Source: Rhizobium rosettiformans W3 (GTDB lineage Bacteria; Pseudomonadota; Alphaproteobacteria; Rhizobiales; Rhizobiaceae). Taken from it: a DNA stretch of 64,000 nucleotides. A program made the translations under genes and the position numbers. Below are positions 47,263-56,201 of this stretch, one piece after another. Each line of letters opens with the position of its first letter. The first letter of the stretch is position 1. The DNA is taken from NCBI RefSeq assembly GCF_004912135.1, contig NZ_STGU01000001.1, positions 496,001 through 560,000 on the forward strand, in the 5' to 3' direction. The notes below the pieces were generated by a model, which was not told the DNA's origin, did not search any database, and saw only the letters and a program-made list of their open reading frames with translations.

Positions 47263-48675
47263 ATGTTCGAAAACTTCGACGCCCAACTCCTGGCACGCAT
47301 ACAGTTTGCCTTTACCGTATCGTTCCACATCATATTTCCCGCCTTTTCCATCGGGCTTGCGAGCTATCTCGCCGTGCTCGAAGGCCTCTATCTCTGGAAA
47401 AAGGACAAGGTCTATCTGGAGCTCTTCGACTTCTGGAAGACGATCTTTGCGGTCGCCTTCGGCATGGGGGTCGTTTCTGGCATCGTGATGTCCTACCAGT
47501 TCGGCACCAATTGGTCGGTGTTCTCGGACAAGGCCGGACCGGTCATCGGGCCGTTGATGGGCTATGAGGTGCTCACCGCCTTCTTCCTGGAAGCGGGCTT
47601 CCTCGGCGTCATGCTCTTCGGGCGCAACCGGGTCGGGCCGGGGCTGCATTTCTTCGCAACGCTGATGGTCGCCTTCGGCACGCTGATCTCGGCGACCTGG
47701 ATCCTTTCGGTGAATTCCTGGATGCAGACGCCTGCAGGTTTCGCCATGAACGATGTGGGCCAGTTCGTGCCGACGGACTGGTGGGCGATCGTCTTCAACC
47801 CGTCCTTCCCCTATCGCCTCGTGCATATGGTGATCGCAGCCTATCTCACCACGGCTTTCGTGGTCGGTGCTGTCGGGGCCTGGCATCTCCTGAGGGGCAC
47901 GGCACCACGGCGTGCGGGCAAGATGTTTTCGATGGCGATGTGGATGGCGGCAATCGTTGCGCCGATCCAGATCTTCGCCGGCGACATGCATGGCCTCAAC
48001 ACGCTGGAGCACCAGCCGGTCAAGGTCATGGCCATGGAAGGCCATTTCGACAGCCATCCGGATGGCGCGCCGCTGATCCTGTTCGGCATCCCGAACACGG
48101 AAGAGAAGAGGGTCGACTACGCGCTTGAAATCCCGAAGCTTTCGAGCCTCATCCTCAAGCATGACCTGAACGCGCCGCTGGCTGGTCTCGACACGATCCC
48201 CGACGACAAGGAGCCGCCGGTCGCGATCGTCTTCTGGTCGTTCCGTGTGATGGTGGCGATCGGCTTTGCCATGCTCGGCGTGGGCGTGTTCTCGCTCTGG
48301 TGTCGCTGGAAGGGCACGCTGCATTCCAATCACTGGCTGCATCGTGTCGCTCTGGTCATGGGACCGTCCGGCTTCGTTGCGGTGCTGGCGGGGTGGATCA
48401 CGACCGAGGTGGGCCGCCAGCCCTATACGGTCTATGGACACCTGTTGACCGCCGACTCCATCTCGCCGATCGCAGCCCCCGCAGTGGCCGCCTCGCTGAT
48501 TGCCTTCATTATCGTCTATTTCATCGTCTTCGGGGCCGGCACCTTCTACATCCTGCGCCTGATGGGCCGCCTCCCGCGCGATCCGATGCCGGATCTCGAC
48601 GATGGTCCGATCCGCACATCCGGCACCACTCCGGCGTCTCAGACTGGTCATCATGGAGGTAAGCATGCCCATTGA
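47263..48675 (+). CDS. cydA: Cytochrome bd-type quinol oxidase subunit I (short Q-loop)
   Basis: 470 residues from the ATG at 47263 after AAGGACATCC. Subunit I of a cytochrome bd-type oxidase, which oxidises ubiquinol and reduces oxygen without pumping protons. His22 in FTVSFHIIFP is the expected heme ligand. The Q-loop region is short, as in the cyanide-insensitive CIO type. The usual GRQPW motif reads GRQPY here. The C-terminal tail is His-rich (TGHHGGKHAH). It overlaps cydB by 11 bp, and the cydAB plus DUF2474 arrangement supports a CIO-type oxidase. Confidence 0.94.
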   Translation: MFENFDAQLLARIQFAFTVSFHIIFPAFSIGLASYLAVLEGLYLWKKDKVYLELFDFWKTIFAVAFGMGVVSGIVMSYQFGTNWSVFSDKAGPVIGPLMGYEVLTAFFLEAGFLGVMLFGRNRVGPGLHFFATLMVAFGTLISATWILSVNSWMQTPAGFAMNDVGQFVPTDWWAIVFNPSFPYRLVHMVIAAYLTTAFVVGAVGAWHLLRGTAPRRAGKMFSMAMWMAAIVAPIQIFAGDMHGLNTLEHQPVKVMAMEGHFDSHPDGAPLILFGIPNTEEKRVDYALEIPKLSSLILKHDLNAPLAGLDTIPDDKEPPVAIVFWSFRVMVAIGFAMLGVGVFSLWCRWKGTLHSNHWLHRVALVMGPSGFVAVLAGWITTEVGRQPYTVYGHLLTADSISPIAAPAVAASLIAFIIVYFIVFGAGTFYILRLMGRLPRDPMPDLDDGPIRTSGTTPASQTGHHGGKHAH

Positions 48676-49669
48676 TCTTCCCTTCATCTGGGCCGGCATC
48701 ATCGCCTTTGCCGTGCTTGCCTATGTCATCCTCGACGGCTTCGATCTGGGGGTCGGGATCCTCTTTCCCTTCTTTCCGGAGAAGCACGAGAAGGACCTGA
48801 TGATGAATTCTGTGGCGCCCGTCTGGGACGGCAACGAGACCTGGCTGGTGCTCGGCGGGGGAGGGCTGCTTGCCGTCTTCCCGCTCGCTTACGCGACGAT
48901 CCTGCCGGCACTCTATGCGCCGATCATCCTGATGCTGCTCGGCCTCATCTTCCGCGGCGTCGCCTTCGAATATCGCTGGCGCACGCAAAGGGCGGAGCAT
49001 TTGTGGAACTGGGCCTTCACCGGCGGGTCGGTCGTCGCGGCCTTCTTCCAAGGCGTGGCACTCGGGGCACTGGTGCAGGGCATTCCGGTCACCGACCGCG
49101 CCTATTCCGGCGGCTGGTGGGACTGGTTGACGCCGTTTTCGCTGGCAACAGGCGTGGCACTCGTGATCGGCTATGCGCTGCTCGGTGCCACCTGGCTCGT
49201 GATGAAGACCGAGGGCGACATTTCCGAACGCGCCCGGGGCCTTGCCCTGCCACTCGCCTTCGCGACCGTGGGTGCCATGGGCGTCTTCAGCCTCTGGACG
49301 CCGTTCCTGGAGGCACCCTATTTCGAGCGCTGGTTCGGTTATCCCACGATGATCTTCTCGATCATTGTCCCGGCATTGGTGCTTGGCTGCCTCTATGTGA
49401 TCGTGAGGGGGCTGAAGAACGGGCATGATGCGCGGCCATTCATCGCCGCGCTCGGCCTCTTCGTGCTCGGCTATGCCGGCATCGGCATCAGCTTCTATCC
49501 CTATATCGTGCCGTCCTCGCTGACGATTTGGGAGGCTGCCGCGCCCGACGAGAGCCTTGCCTTCCTCCTGGTCGGGGCGGTCGTCCTGGTGCCGATGATC
49601 CTCGGCTACACGGCCTATGCCTATTGGGTCTTCCGCGGAAAGCTCAAGCCAGACGAGGGCTATCACTGA
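48665..49669 (+). CDS. cydB: Cytochrome bd-type quinol oxidase subunit II
   Basis: 334 residues from the ATG at 48665, with GGAGGTAAGC upstream inside the cydA 3' end. About eight to nine membrane helices and the family N-terminus FIWAGIIAFAVLAYVILDGFDLGVGIL. It binds no heme alone but stabilises the di-heme site of CydA. Its stop codon overlaps the start of the DUF2474 gene (TGATG), so all three are translated as a unit. Confidence 0.95.
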   Translation: MPIDLPFIWAGIIAFAVLAYVILDGFDLGVGILFPFFPEKHEKDLMMNSVAPVWDGNETWLVLGGGGLLAVFPLAYATILPALYAPIILMLLGLIFRGVAFEYRWRTQRAEHLWNWAFTGGSVVAAFFQGVALGALVQGIPVTDRAYSGGWWDWLTPFSLATGVALVIGYALLGATWLVMKTEGDISERARGLALPLAFATVGAMGVFSLWTPFLEAPYFERWFGYPTMIFSIIVPALVLGCLYVIVRGLKNGHDARPFIAALGLFVLGYAGIGISFYPYIVPSSLTIWEAAAPDESLAFLLVGAVVLVPMILGYTAYAYWVFRGKLKPDEGYH

Positions 49670-49782
49670 TGGACAAGCGCCTGCTTCTCAGCCGTCTCCT
49701 GTGGTTCGTCGGCCTCTGGGCCGGCGGCGTTGTGGCCATTTCCATCGTCGGTCTGATCATCAAGTTCTGGCTCAACGGCTGA
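49669..49782 (+). CDS. DUF2474 small subunit, 37 aa
   Basis: 37 codons starting at the ATG that overlaps the cydB stop. One membrane helix (LLWFVGLWAGGVVAISIVGLIIKFW region) preceded by a basic N-terminus. DUF2474 proteins sit behind cydAB of the CIO type and are thought to be small structural subunits comparable to CydX, although they are not homologous in obvious sequence. The function is inferred from position and size. Confidence 0.82.
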   Translation: MDKRLLLSRLLWFVGLWAGGVVAISIVGLIIKFWLNG

Positions 49783-49909
49783 GCTTGATCACCTGAAATT
49801 CAATGGAATTTCCAGGGCTCACTCTTCAAAAGAGGGTGAGCTCTCTCCATATGGGAGCCAAGCTCCTAAAGGAGCACAGAGACTGTTTCGAGGAGGACAG
49901 GAAACACCT

Positions 49910-50914
49910 ATGCGTCAATACGCAAAAACATTCGCGACGCTCGCGCTCGGCATGATGGTCACGCTCGTGGCCGTCGATTTCGCCGAAGCCCGTCGCGCTT
50001 CAGGCGGCTTCGGCAGCCGTGGCACGCGCACGTTCAATCAGCCGGCCATTACGCGTACGGCACCGACCCCGGCTGCTCCGATCGAGCGGACGATGACGCC
50101 GCGCACGAATGCGACCCAGCCGGGTGCGGCCCAGTCGACGGCGGCCAACCAGGCAGCGCGTCCGGGCGGCCTGTTCGGCGGTCTCGCCGGTGGCCTGATG
50201 GGCGGTCTTTTGCTCGGCGGCCTGTTCGGCATGCTGATGGGCACGGGCTTCGGCGGCGGCTTCGGCTTCCTCGGCCTGCTCCTGCAGGGCCTGCTGATCT
50301 TTTTCCTCATCCGCTTTGCCATGCGCATGTTCGCCAATCGTCAGGCGCCGGCATCGGGCCCAAGCGGCGGCCCCGGCTTTGGCGGCTTCGGTGGCATGGC
50401 GCGCGATAACCAGAGCGGTGACCAGCCGCGTCCGAGCTTCCAGATCCCGAAGATCGGCGGCGGTGCTGCGCCAAGCGCTGCAGCCTCGCGCTCCGGTCCG
50501 GCCGACGAACTCGGCATCACGCCGAAGGATCTCGCGCGCTTCGAGGAACTTCTGAAGGAGATGCAGCGGGCCTATGCTGCGGAAGACTACGGTGCACTGC
50601 GCCGGATCACGACGCCGGAAGCCATGTCCTATCTCGCCGAAGAGCTCAGCGAAAACGCCACCAAGGGTGTCAAGAACGAGGTGCGCGACGTGCATCTGGT
50701 ACAGGGCGACGTGGCTGAAAGCTGGACCGAAGACAAGATGGAATATGCGACCGTCGCCATGCGCTACGAGGCCATCGACTATGTGGTCGACCGCCAGAGC
50801 GGCGCCGTGGTCGAGGGCGATCCGAACACGCCGGCCGAGTCGGTCGAAATCTGGACCTTCGCCCGTCGTCCGTCCACCCAGTGGCAGATCGCGGCGATCC
50901 AGAGCGCGAACTGA
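49910..50914 (+). CDS. Tim44-like domain membrane protein
   Basis: 334 residues. A signal-like N-terminus (TFATLALGMMVTLVAVDFAEA), a Thr/Pro/Ala-rich stretch, a Gly-rich membrane region (GGLFGGLAGGLMGGLLLGGLF, two hydrophobic passes to about 140), a low-complexity linker and a C-terminal Tim44-like domain (about 215-330) with ALRRITTPEAMSYLAEEL. In mitochondria this domain binds the inner-membrane import machinery; in bacteria its role is unclear. It is an independent unit with a good terminator. The 127-bp gap upstream contains a GCTCAC/GTGAGC hairpin that may end the cyd transcript. Confidence 0.87.
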   Translation: MRQYAKTFATLALGMMVTLVAVDFAEARRASGGFGSRGTRTFNQPAITRTAPTPAAPIERTMTPRTNATQPGAAQSTAANQAARPGGLFGGLAGGLMGGLLLGGLFGMLMGTGFGGGFGFLGLLLQGLLIFFLIRFAMRMFANRQAPASGPSGGPGFGGFGGMARDNQSGDQPRPSFQIPKIGGGAAPSAAASRSGPADELGITPKDLARFEELLKEMQRAYAAEDYGALRRITTPEAMSYLAEELSENATKGVKNEVRDVHLVQGDVAESWTEDKMEYATVAMRYEAIDYVVDRQSGAVVEGDPNTPAESVEIWTFARRPSTQWQIAAIQSAN

Positions 50915-50937
50915 TCTCCAGCTGTATGGCTAAAATA

Positions 50938-50970
50938 ACCTCCCCGTGGGGTTCGGCGGGGAGGTTTTTT
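50938..50970 (+). terminator. Rho-independent terminator after Tim44-like gene
   Basis: ACCTCCCC (50938-50945) pairs with GGGGAGGT (50958-50965), followed by six T residues. Confidence 0.9.
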
Positions 50971-51011
50971 GTTGGCAGCTGGTGTCTATTGTTCGGCGTC
51001 GAGCTAGCTCG

Positions 51012-51188
51012 CCCCCCTCTGTCCTGCCGGACATCTCCCCCACTAGGGGGGAGAGTGGGGTGCAGATGCGCCTCGGCTCAATCAAACGAAATCCCACCGG
51101 ATAGGCAGCTATTCCGTAAGGTGGCCAAAAGCGCTAGCGGCCACTCTCCCCCCGTGTGGGGGAGATGTCACGAAGTGACAGAGGGGGG
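51012..51188 (+). repeat. Palindromic intergenic repeat, copy A
   Basis: 177-bp element whose ends are inverted copies of each other (CCCCCCTCTGTC...GACAGAGGGGGG), each end containing further small hairpins (GTC-N-GAC and CTCCCCC/GGGGGAG). The left end has a CTGCCG loop and the right end a CACGAAGTG loop. A second copy lies at 57363 in the opposite orientation. The pattern recalls Rhizobium intergenic mosaic elements (RIME); identity is not confirmed. It fills most of the 314-bp gap between the Tim44-like gene and the transglycosylase gene. Confidence 0.75.
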
Positions 51189-51228
51189 TATCCCACGCAC
51201 TCCGCTCAATGATCCACAGAATGCACGC

Positions 51229-51813
51229 TCAACCCGGGCACTGCTGCAGCTGCTTGGCGTAAGTATAGGTAATCTCGGTGAAACGCTTCGCACCCCGCAA
51301 GGCTTCCGGGCGCTTGTTGTAGGCGCCGCGGAGGTAGCCGGTGTGGCCGGAGTGATAGGCGAGGTAGAGCTTGTAGGGGTCGTTGAGCGGGATGTTGACC
51401 TTCGTCGCGCTCTCGCGGTGATACCAGCCGATGAAGCGGATGGCGTCGGCGAAGTCGGTGCGGCGGGCGCCCCAGCGGCCGGTTTCGCGCTGGTAACGTT
51501 CCCAGGTGCCGTCGAGGGCCTGCGAATAGCCATAGGCCGTTGACGGGCGCTTGCCGGGGATGAAACCGAGATACCATTTGCGCGGCGGCTTGGCGTTATG
51601 GCGGAAGCTCGATTCCGTATAGATCGTCGCCATCAGGATCGGCACCGGCACGCCGTATTCGCGCTCGGCGGCGATGGCGGCCTTGCGCCAGTTGTTGAAC
51701 AGCCCGTCGCGCTGCTCGAAGATCGCGCAGGCGTTGCGGGTCTGGGATGGCGGCTTGGCACAGGCCGACAGCATCAGCATGACGCCGAGGGCGGAATAGA
51801 GAGCGGTACGCAT
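51229..51813 (-). CDS. Lytic transglycosylase-like lipoprotein (SLT domain)
   Basis: 194 residues. A lipobox MLSAC (Cys18) indicates an outer-membrane lipoprotein. The SLT/lysozyme-like domain contains the catalytic glutamate Glu67 in IYTESSFRHN, then GYSQALDGTWERYQ and the C-terminal NDPYKLYLAYHSGHTGYLRG. It would cleave the MurNAc-GlcNAc bond of peptidoglycan to form 1,6-anhydro products. It is transcribed alone, toward repeat copy A. Confidence 0.9.
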   Translation of the reverse strand: MRTALYSALGVMLMLSACAKPPSQTRNACAIFEQRDGLFNNWRKAAIAAEREYGVPVPILMATIYTESSFRHNAKPPRKWYLGFIPGKRPSTAYGYSQALDGTWERYQRETGRWGARRTDFADAIRFIGWYHRESATKVNIPLNDPYKLYLAYHSGHTGYLRGAYNKRPEALRGAKRFTEITYTYAKQLQQCPG

Positions 51814-51972
51814 GACAAAACCTCGCTACAGGCCCTCCATCCTATTCATTAAAATTTAACGAAAGGTTTTCTTAACCGCCCCCGGATCTCGCATCCCCGA
51901 TCCGGGGTGGGGAACACTGCGCGCGACATCAGGTTTCCTTCCCGTGACCAACAGCAGAAGGAGGCGAAGCCG

Positions 51973-52374
51973 ATGTCCATTCGAGCCATGATCGAAACCC
52001 ATCCCCATATGGACGGGGAAGCGAACGAGGCGCTCATCGCCTGCATCAAGGCCTGCTTCGACTGCGCCCAGACCTGTATCTCCTGCGCCGACGCCTGCCT
52101 GGGCGAGACCATGGTGGATGAGCTACGCCAGTGCATTCGCTTGAACGAGGATTGTGCCGATATCTGCCTGGCCACGGGGCAGGCCGCCATCCGCCGCACG
52201 GGGCGCAACGCCCAGGTGCTGCAGGGTCTTGTCGAAGCCTGCGCCCGCGCCTGTGCAGCCTGTGCGGAGGAGTGTGGCCGCCATGCCGAGATGCATGCCC
52301 ATTGCCGCATCTGCGCCGAGGCCTGCCGCGCCTGTGAAGATGCCTGTCGACAGACAATCAACCCCATACAATGA
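51973..52374 (+). CDS. Cys-rich four-helix copper-storage-like protein (DUF326/Csp3 type)
   Basis: 133 residues from an ATG with GGAGG eight bases upstream. It has 18 cysteines, mostly in CxxxC or CxxC spacing along four predicted helices (for example CIKACFDCAQTCISCADAC and CRICAEACRACEDAC), plus several His/Met. This matches cytosolic Csp3 proteins, whose helical bundle stores many Cu(I) ions; there is no signal peptide. No copper pump or regulator is adjacent. The family is clear, copper binding is inferred. Confidence 0.88.
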   Translation: MSIRAMIETHPHMDGEANEALIACIKACFDCAQTCISCADACLGETMVDELRQCIRLNEDCADICLATGQAAIRRTGRNAQVLQGLVEACARACAACAEECGRHAEMHAHCRICAEACRACEDACRQTINPIQ

Positions 52375-52499
52375 GGCGTTGACGTCGGTCGCATTTGCAC
52401 CCAGTCTGCCGGGCGATCGCGGGGCAGCGAGGAGGGACGCATCAGTCCTTGTCCGGCGATCGCAGGTGGACATTCGTCCGGGAGTGAGGAAATCAAAGC

Positions 52500-53600
52500 A
52501 TGCAGCAGGTCGGCATCGGCATCATCGGATGCGGCAATATTTCAGGCGCTTATCTCAAGGCGCTCCAGCATTTTCCTATCCTGAAGGTCTGCGGCATCGC
52601 CGATCTGAACAGCGAGCTTGCCGCAAGCCGGGCTGCGGAGTTCGGGGTTCCGGCACGCACGATCGACGAGCTTCATGCCGATCCCGAGGTTGCCATCATC
52701 GTCAACCTGACGATCCCCAAGGCGCATGTCGAGGTGGGGCTTAAGGCGCTTGCCGCCGGCAAACATGTCTATTCGGAAAAGCCGCTCGGCGTGACCTTCG
52801 CCGAAGGCAAGCGGCTCGTCGAGACAGCAAAGTCTCTCGATCTCCGCGTCGGCTCAGCGCCCGATACCTTTCTCGGCGGCGCGCATCAGACGGCGCGCGG
52901 GCTGATCGACCAGGGCGTCATCGGCCAGCCGATCGGCGGCACGGCTTACTTCATGTGTCCCGGCCATGAGCGATGGCATCCCAATCCGGAATTCTACTAC
53001 GAGGCCGGTGGCGGGCCGATGCTCGACATGGGCCCCTATTACATCACCGATCTCGTCAATCTCTTCGGTCCGGTCGAGAACGTCGCGGGCTTTGCCACCA
53101 AGGTGCGCGACACCAGAAAGATCGGCAGCGAGCCGCGCCGGGGCGAGACGATCCCCGTGCATGTGCCGACGCATGTCGCGGGGCTGATGTCCTTCGCCAA
53201 TGGCGCGGTGGTGCAGATATCCATGAGCTTCGATGTCGCCGCCCACTGGCACAAGCCGCTGGAGGTCTATGGCACGGAGGGCACGCTGATTGTGCCCGAT
53301 CCCAATCATTTCGGCGGCGATGTCTTCGTCCTGCCGCTGACGGGCGAGGCGCAGGGCAAGCCCGTGACGCTGCCCTATTCCGAAGGGAATTGGCGCTCGC
53401 TCGGCGTGGCCGACATGGCGCATGCCATTCTCTCCGACCGCCCGCATCGGGCAAACGGCGATCTGGCGCTGCATGTGCTCGAAGTCATGGAAGCCTTCCA
53501 GACGGCTTCCGACCGGGGCGAAACCGTCAAGATTACCACCAGCTTGGAGCGGCCGGCGCCGCTCGAACAATCGCTCGTCGATGGCCTGATCGGCCGCTGA
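52500..53600 (+). CDS. Gfo/Idh/MocA-family oxidoreductase
   Basis: 366 residues. The Rossmann motif GIGIIGCGNISGAYLKAL is at the N-terminus, EKPLGVTFAEG carries the conserved EKP catalytic lysine region, and a C-terminal alpha/beta domain follows (GGGPMLDMGPYYITDLVNLFGPV in sections). These NAD(P)-dependent enzymes act on sugars, inositols or related polyols. It is followed 24 bp later by a ThuA-like gene, a frequent pair in sugar-degradation operons, but no transporter is adjacent. Substrate unknown. Confidence 0.92.
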   Translation: MQQVGIGIIGCGNISGAYLKALQHFPILKVCGIADLNSELAASRAAEFGVPARTIDELHADPEVAIIVNLTIPKAHVEVGLKALAAGKHVYSEKPLGVTFAEGKRLVETAKSLDLRVGSAPDTFLGGAHQTARGLIDQGVIGQPIGGTAYFMCPGHERWHPNPEFYYEAGGGPMLDMGPYYITDLVNLFGPVENVAGFATKVRDTRKIGSEPRRGETIPVHVPTHVAGLMSFANGAVVQISMSFDVAAHWHKPLEVYGTEGTLIVPDPNHFGGDVFVLPLTGEAQGKPVTLPYSEGNWRSLGVADMAHAILSDRPHRANGDLALHVLEVMEAFQTASDRGETVKITTSLERPAPLEQSLVDGLIGR

Positions 53601-53624
53601 GTTCATTTTCAGAAGGATATTTTC

Positions 53625-54266
53625 ATGCGCCAGGTTCTGATTTGCTGGGGCGGCTGGGATGGTCACCAGCCCGACCAATGCGCCGCCATCGTGTCCGACA
53701 TGCTGCAGGCAGAAGGTTTCACCGTCCGCGTCGAAGCGGGCACGGAGGCCTTTGCCGATCCCGCCATCCGCGACTACAGCCTCATCGTGCCGATGCTGAC
53801 GATGACCAAGATCGAGAAGCCCGAGATCGAGAACCTGGAACTCGCCATTCGCGGCGGCGTCGGCCTCGGCGGCTTTCACGGCCAGGCGGGCGACAGTTTT
53901 CGCGATTGCGTGCAGTATCAATACATGATCGGCGGCCAGTGGGTCGCCCATCCCGGCAATATCTATGATTACACGGTCAATATCGTGAAGCCCGAGGACC
54001 CGCTCGTGTCTGGTATCGGCGATTTCCCCTATCGCTCCGAGCAGTATTACATGCATGTCGACCCGAACAACGAAGTGCTGGCGACGACCACCTTTACCGG
54101 CGAGCACGATGCCTGGATCGACGGGCATGTGATCCCGGTCGTCTGGAAGCGCCGCCACGGGCAGGGCAGGGTGTTCTACTCCTCGCTCGGCCACCAGGCG
54201 GCGGAGTTCGAGGTGCCGCAGATGCGGGAGATTGTGCGGCGGGGGCTGGTCTGGGCGGCGCGGTGA
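53625..54266 (+). CDS. ThuA-domain protein
   Basis: 213 residues with an AGAAGGA site. It has a class I glutamine-amidotransferase-like fold as in ThuA (trehalose utilisation): N-terminal VLICWGGWDGHQPDQ, GGVGLGGFHGQAGDSF and the C-terminal VVWKRRHGQGRVFYSSLGHQ. In rhizobia ThuA and ThuB convert trehalose/maltose-type disaccharides to 3-keto derivatives, with ThuB an oxidoreductase. The upstream Gfo/Idh/MocA gene suggests an analogous pair, although the sugar is not known. Confidence 0.9.
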   Translation: MRQVLICWGGWDGHQPDQCAAIVSDMLQAEGFTVRVEAGTEAFADPAIRDYSLIVPMLTMTKIEKPEIENLELAIRGGVGLGGFHGQAGDSFRDCVQYQYMIGGQWVAHPGNIYDYTVNIVKPEDPLVSGIGDFPYRSEQYYMHVDPNNEVLATTTFTGEHDAWIDGHVIPVVWKRRHGQGRVFYSSLGHQAAEFEVPQMREIVRRGLVWAAR

Positions 54267-54273
54267 GGGCGGA

Positions 54274-54588
54274 CTAGCCGATCAGCCAACCGCGAATTGC
54301 GGCCCAGTTGTTCAGGATGACGATCACGGCGGTCGCAATCGACAGCATGGCGGTGGCCTTGCCCATGGTTGGAAGGCTGTTGACGCGGCCTTTCAGCTCG
54401 CCGAACTCGATCGCCGAAGGTGCTGCGCGCAGCATGCCCTTGATCTCGGCGGTATCCTGCAGGACCCGCTTCATATCGTCTTCGAGGGCTTTGACACGCT
54501 GTTCCATGGCATCAAATGTGCCACCGCCATCACCCTCTTTCAAGGCGGCTGCCGTCGCTATGCGGCGCTTCGGCGTTTCGTTTGCCAT
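54274..54588 (-). CDS. Hypothetical coiled-coil/membrane protein, holin-like
   Basis: 104 residues. A basic N-terminus, a probable coiled coil (about 27-52: FDAMEQRVKALEDDMKRVL, then QDTAEIKGML) and one C-terminal membrane helix (about 79-97, ATAMLSIATAVIVILNNWAAI). This soluble-helix-plus-C-terminal-anchor shape resembles phage XhlA/holin-associated proteins, but no homology can be claimed. It lies in opposite orientation 8 bp from thuA and about 150 bp from a tRNA gene. No other phage gene is seen. Confidence 0.6.
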   Translation of the reverse strand: MANETPKRRIATAAALKEGDGGGTFDAMEQRVKALEDDMKRVLQDTAEIKGMLRAAPSAIEFGELKGRVNSLPTMGKATAMLSIATAVIVILNNWAAIRGWLIG

Positions 54589-54736
54589 GGCGTATCATCC
54601 AATCACGGAGTCACTGCGACTGGCTGCAATCTTTGCGGGAAATTGGTTGGGCGTCAAGAAGCGCCTATGGTCAGCAGAACCGTGGGACTGCCCTGATTCA
54701 ATTCATTCTACCAAGTCAATTAGAACTAGGAAGTTT

Positions 54737-54813
54737 TGGTAGCGGGGGGCGGACTTGAACCGCCGACCTTGGGGTTATGAATCCCACGCTCTAACCACCT
54801 GAGCTACCCCGCC
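54737..54813 (-). tRNA. tRNA-Met (anticodon CAT)
   Basis: 77-nt cloverleaf with encoded CCA. Acceptor GGCGGGG pairs with CCCCGCT (one G-U), the D arm is GCTC/GAGC, the anticodon loop is TTCATAA and the T arm is GGCGG-TTCAAGT-CCGCC. The first pair is a wobble rather than the mismatch of initiators, so it is elongator-type. A CAT anticodon could also be tRNA-Ile(k2CAU); the Met assignment is by resemblance to rhizobial tRNA-Met. The last base pair of the anticodon stem is an A-C mismatch. Confidence 0.93.
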
Positions 54814-54972
54814 ACACATCGAACATTCGGGCCTTGAGGCCGTCGCCGTCCGAAGCGATGGGCGGCTTATAAGGCGAGGGTCCGATCAAAGTCAAGCGCG
54901 GTTTGGGCAAAAACAGCGTGGCTTTCCACCGGCTTGCGCGAAGACCTTGAGAGCGGCCCGAAAGCCTTGGGC

Positions 54973-56169
54973 TCAGGCCGCCACGGGGCTGGCGAGAAGC
55001 GCCTTCAGCGCGCTTTCGGCCGTGCCTGAGCGTTCCGAGCGCTCGATGAAGCCGCCGCCATAGACGCGGGCGTCGGCGCCCGGTGCCGAATAGAGCACGC
55101 AAGCCTGGCCGGGGGCGACACCGGCTTCGCCGATTTCAAGATCGACATAGACGCCCTTGTCGTCGGCATGCAGCACGGCCGGCGTCGGCGGGCGGGTTGA
55201 GCGTACCTTGGCGAAGCAGGCGAAACCGTCTGCGGCTTCTTCCGTGATCGGACGATCGCCCAGCCAGTTGATGTCGCGCAGATAGACGCGGTGGGTTTCC
55301 AGCGCTTCCTTCGGGCCGACGATAACGCGCCGCGAGCGGGCATCGAGGTAGATGACATAGAGCGGTTCGCCGGTGGCGACGCCCAAACCCTTCCGCTGGC
55401 CGATGGTGTAATGCAGGATGCCTTCGTGATTGCCGAGCACGCGGCCATCGAGATGGACGATCTCGCCTGCTAGCGCCGCATTCGGCTTCAGCTTGTTGAT
55501 CACATCGGCATATTTGCCCTGCGGCACGAAACAGATGTCCTGGCTGTCGGCCTTCTGGGCGACGACGAGGCCCATCTCTTCGGCGAGCACGCGGACTTCC
55601 GCCTTCGACATGGCCCCGAGGGGGAAGCGCAGATAGTCGATCTGCTCCTGCGTGGTGGCAAAGAGGAAATAGCTCTGGTCGCGCTCGCTGTCGATCGGGC
55701 GGAAGAGGGCGCGGTGGCCGGGATCGTTGGCGAGCGGCACGGACTTCGAGCGGATGTAATGGCCGGTCGCCAGCGCATCGGCGCCGAGCTCCTTGGCGGT
55801 CGCGAGCAGATCGGCGAACTTGACCGTCTGGTTGCAGGCAACGCAGGGGATCGGCGTTTCGCCGGCGACATAGCTTTCCATGAACGGGTTGATCACGGTG
55901 TCGCGGAAGCGCTGTTCGTAGTCGAGCACATAATGGGGAATGCCGAGCGTTTCGCAGACGCGACGGGCATCGTCGATGTCCTGGCCGGCGCAGCAGGAGC
56001 CGGCGCGATGGACGGCGGCGCCATGGTCGTAGAGCTGCAGCGTAATGCCGAGGACGTCATAGCCCTCGCGCTTCAGGATGCCGGCGACGACGGACGAGTC
56101 CACGCCGCCCGACATGGCGACGACAACGCGCGTATCTTCCGGTCTCTTGTCAAAATCCAGCGTGTTCAC
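54973..56169 (-). CDS. mnmA: tRNA-specific 2-thiouridylase
   Basis: 398 residues. It thiolates U34 in tRNA-Glu, -Gln and -Lys. The PP-loop SGGVDSS is at residues 20-26, the catalytic cysteines are in [11 protein letters not shown] and [10 protein letters not shown], and the C-terminal beta-barrel ([17 protein letters not shown]) is complete. Transcribed alone toward the tRNA-Met gene. The N-terminus is preceded on the opposite strand by a strong terminator. Confidence 0.95.
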   Translation of the reverse strand: MNTLDFDKRPEDTRVVVAMSGGVDSSVVAGILKREGYDVLGITLQLYDHGAAVHRAGSCCAGQDIDDARRVCETLGIPHYVLDYEQRFRDTVINPFMESYVAGETPIPCVACNQTVKFADLLATAKELGADALATGHYIRSKSVPLANDPGHRALFRPIDSERDQSYFLFATTQEQIDYLRFPLGAMSKAEVRVLAEEMGLVVAQKADSQDICFVPQGKYADVINKLKPNAALAGEIVHLDGRVLGNHEGILHYTIGQRKGLGVATGEPLYVIYLDARSRRVIVGPKEALETHRVYLRDINWLGDRPITEEAADGFACFAKVRSTRPPTPAVLHADDKGVYVDLEIGEAGVAPGQACVLYSAPGADARVYGGGFIERSERSGTAESALKALLASPVAA

Positions 56170-56201
56170 GGGCTTCGTCTCTGTGCTTCATGCGACCGGT
56201 C

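Noticed and set aside
47143-48702. 519-residue minus-strand frame opposite cydA
   Set aside because: Antisense shadow rich in His/Arg/Asp, no family resemblance.
54274-54813. Prophage or genomic island at the tRNA-Met gene
   Set aside because: No integrase, no repeated tRNA 3' end and no other phage gene were seen.
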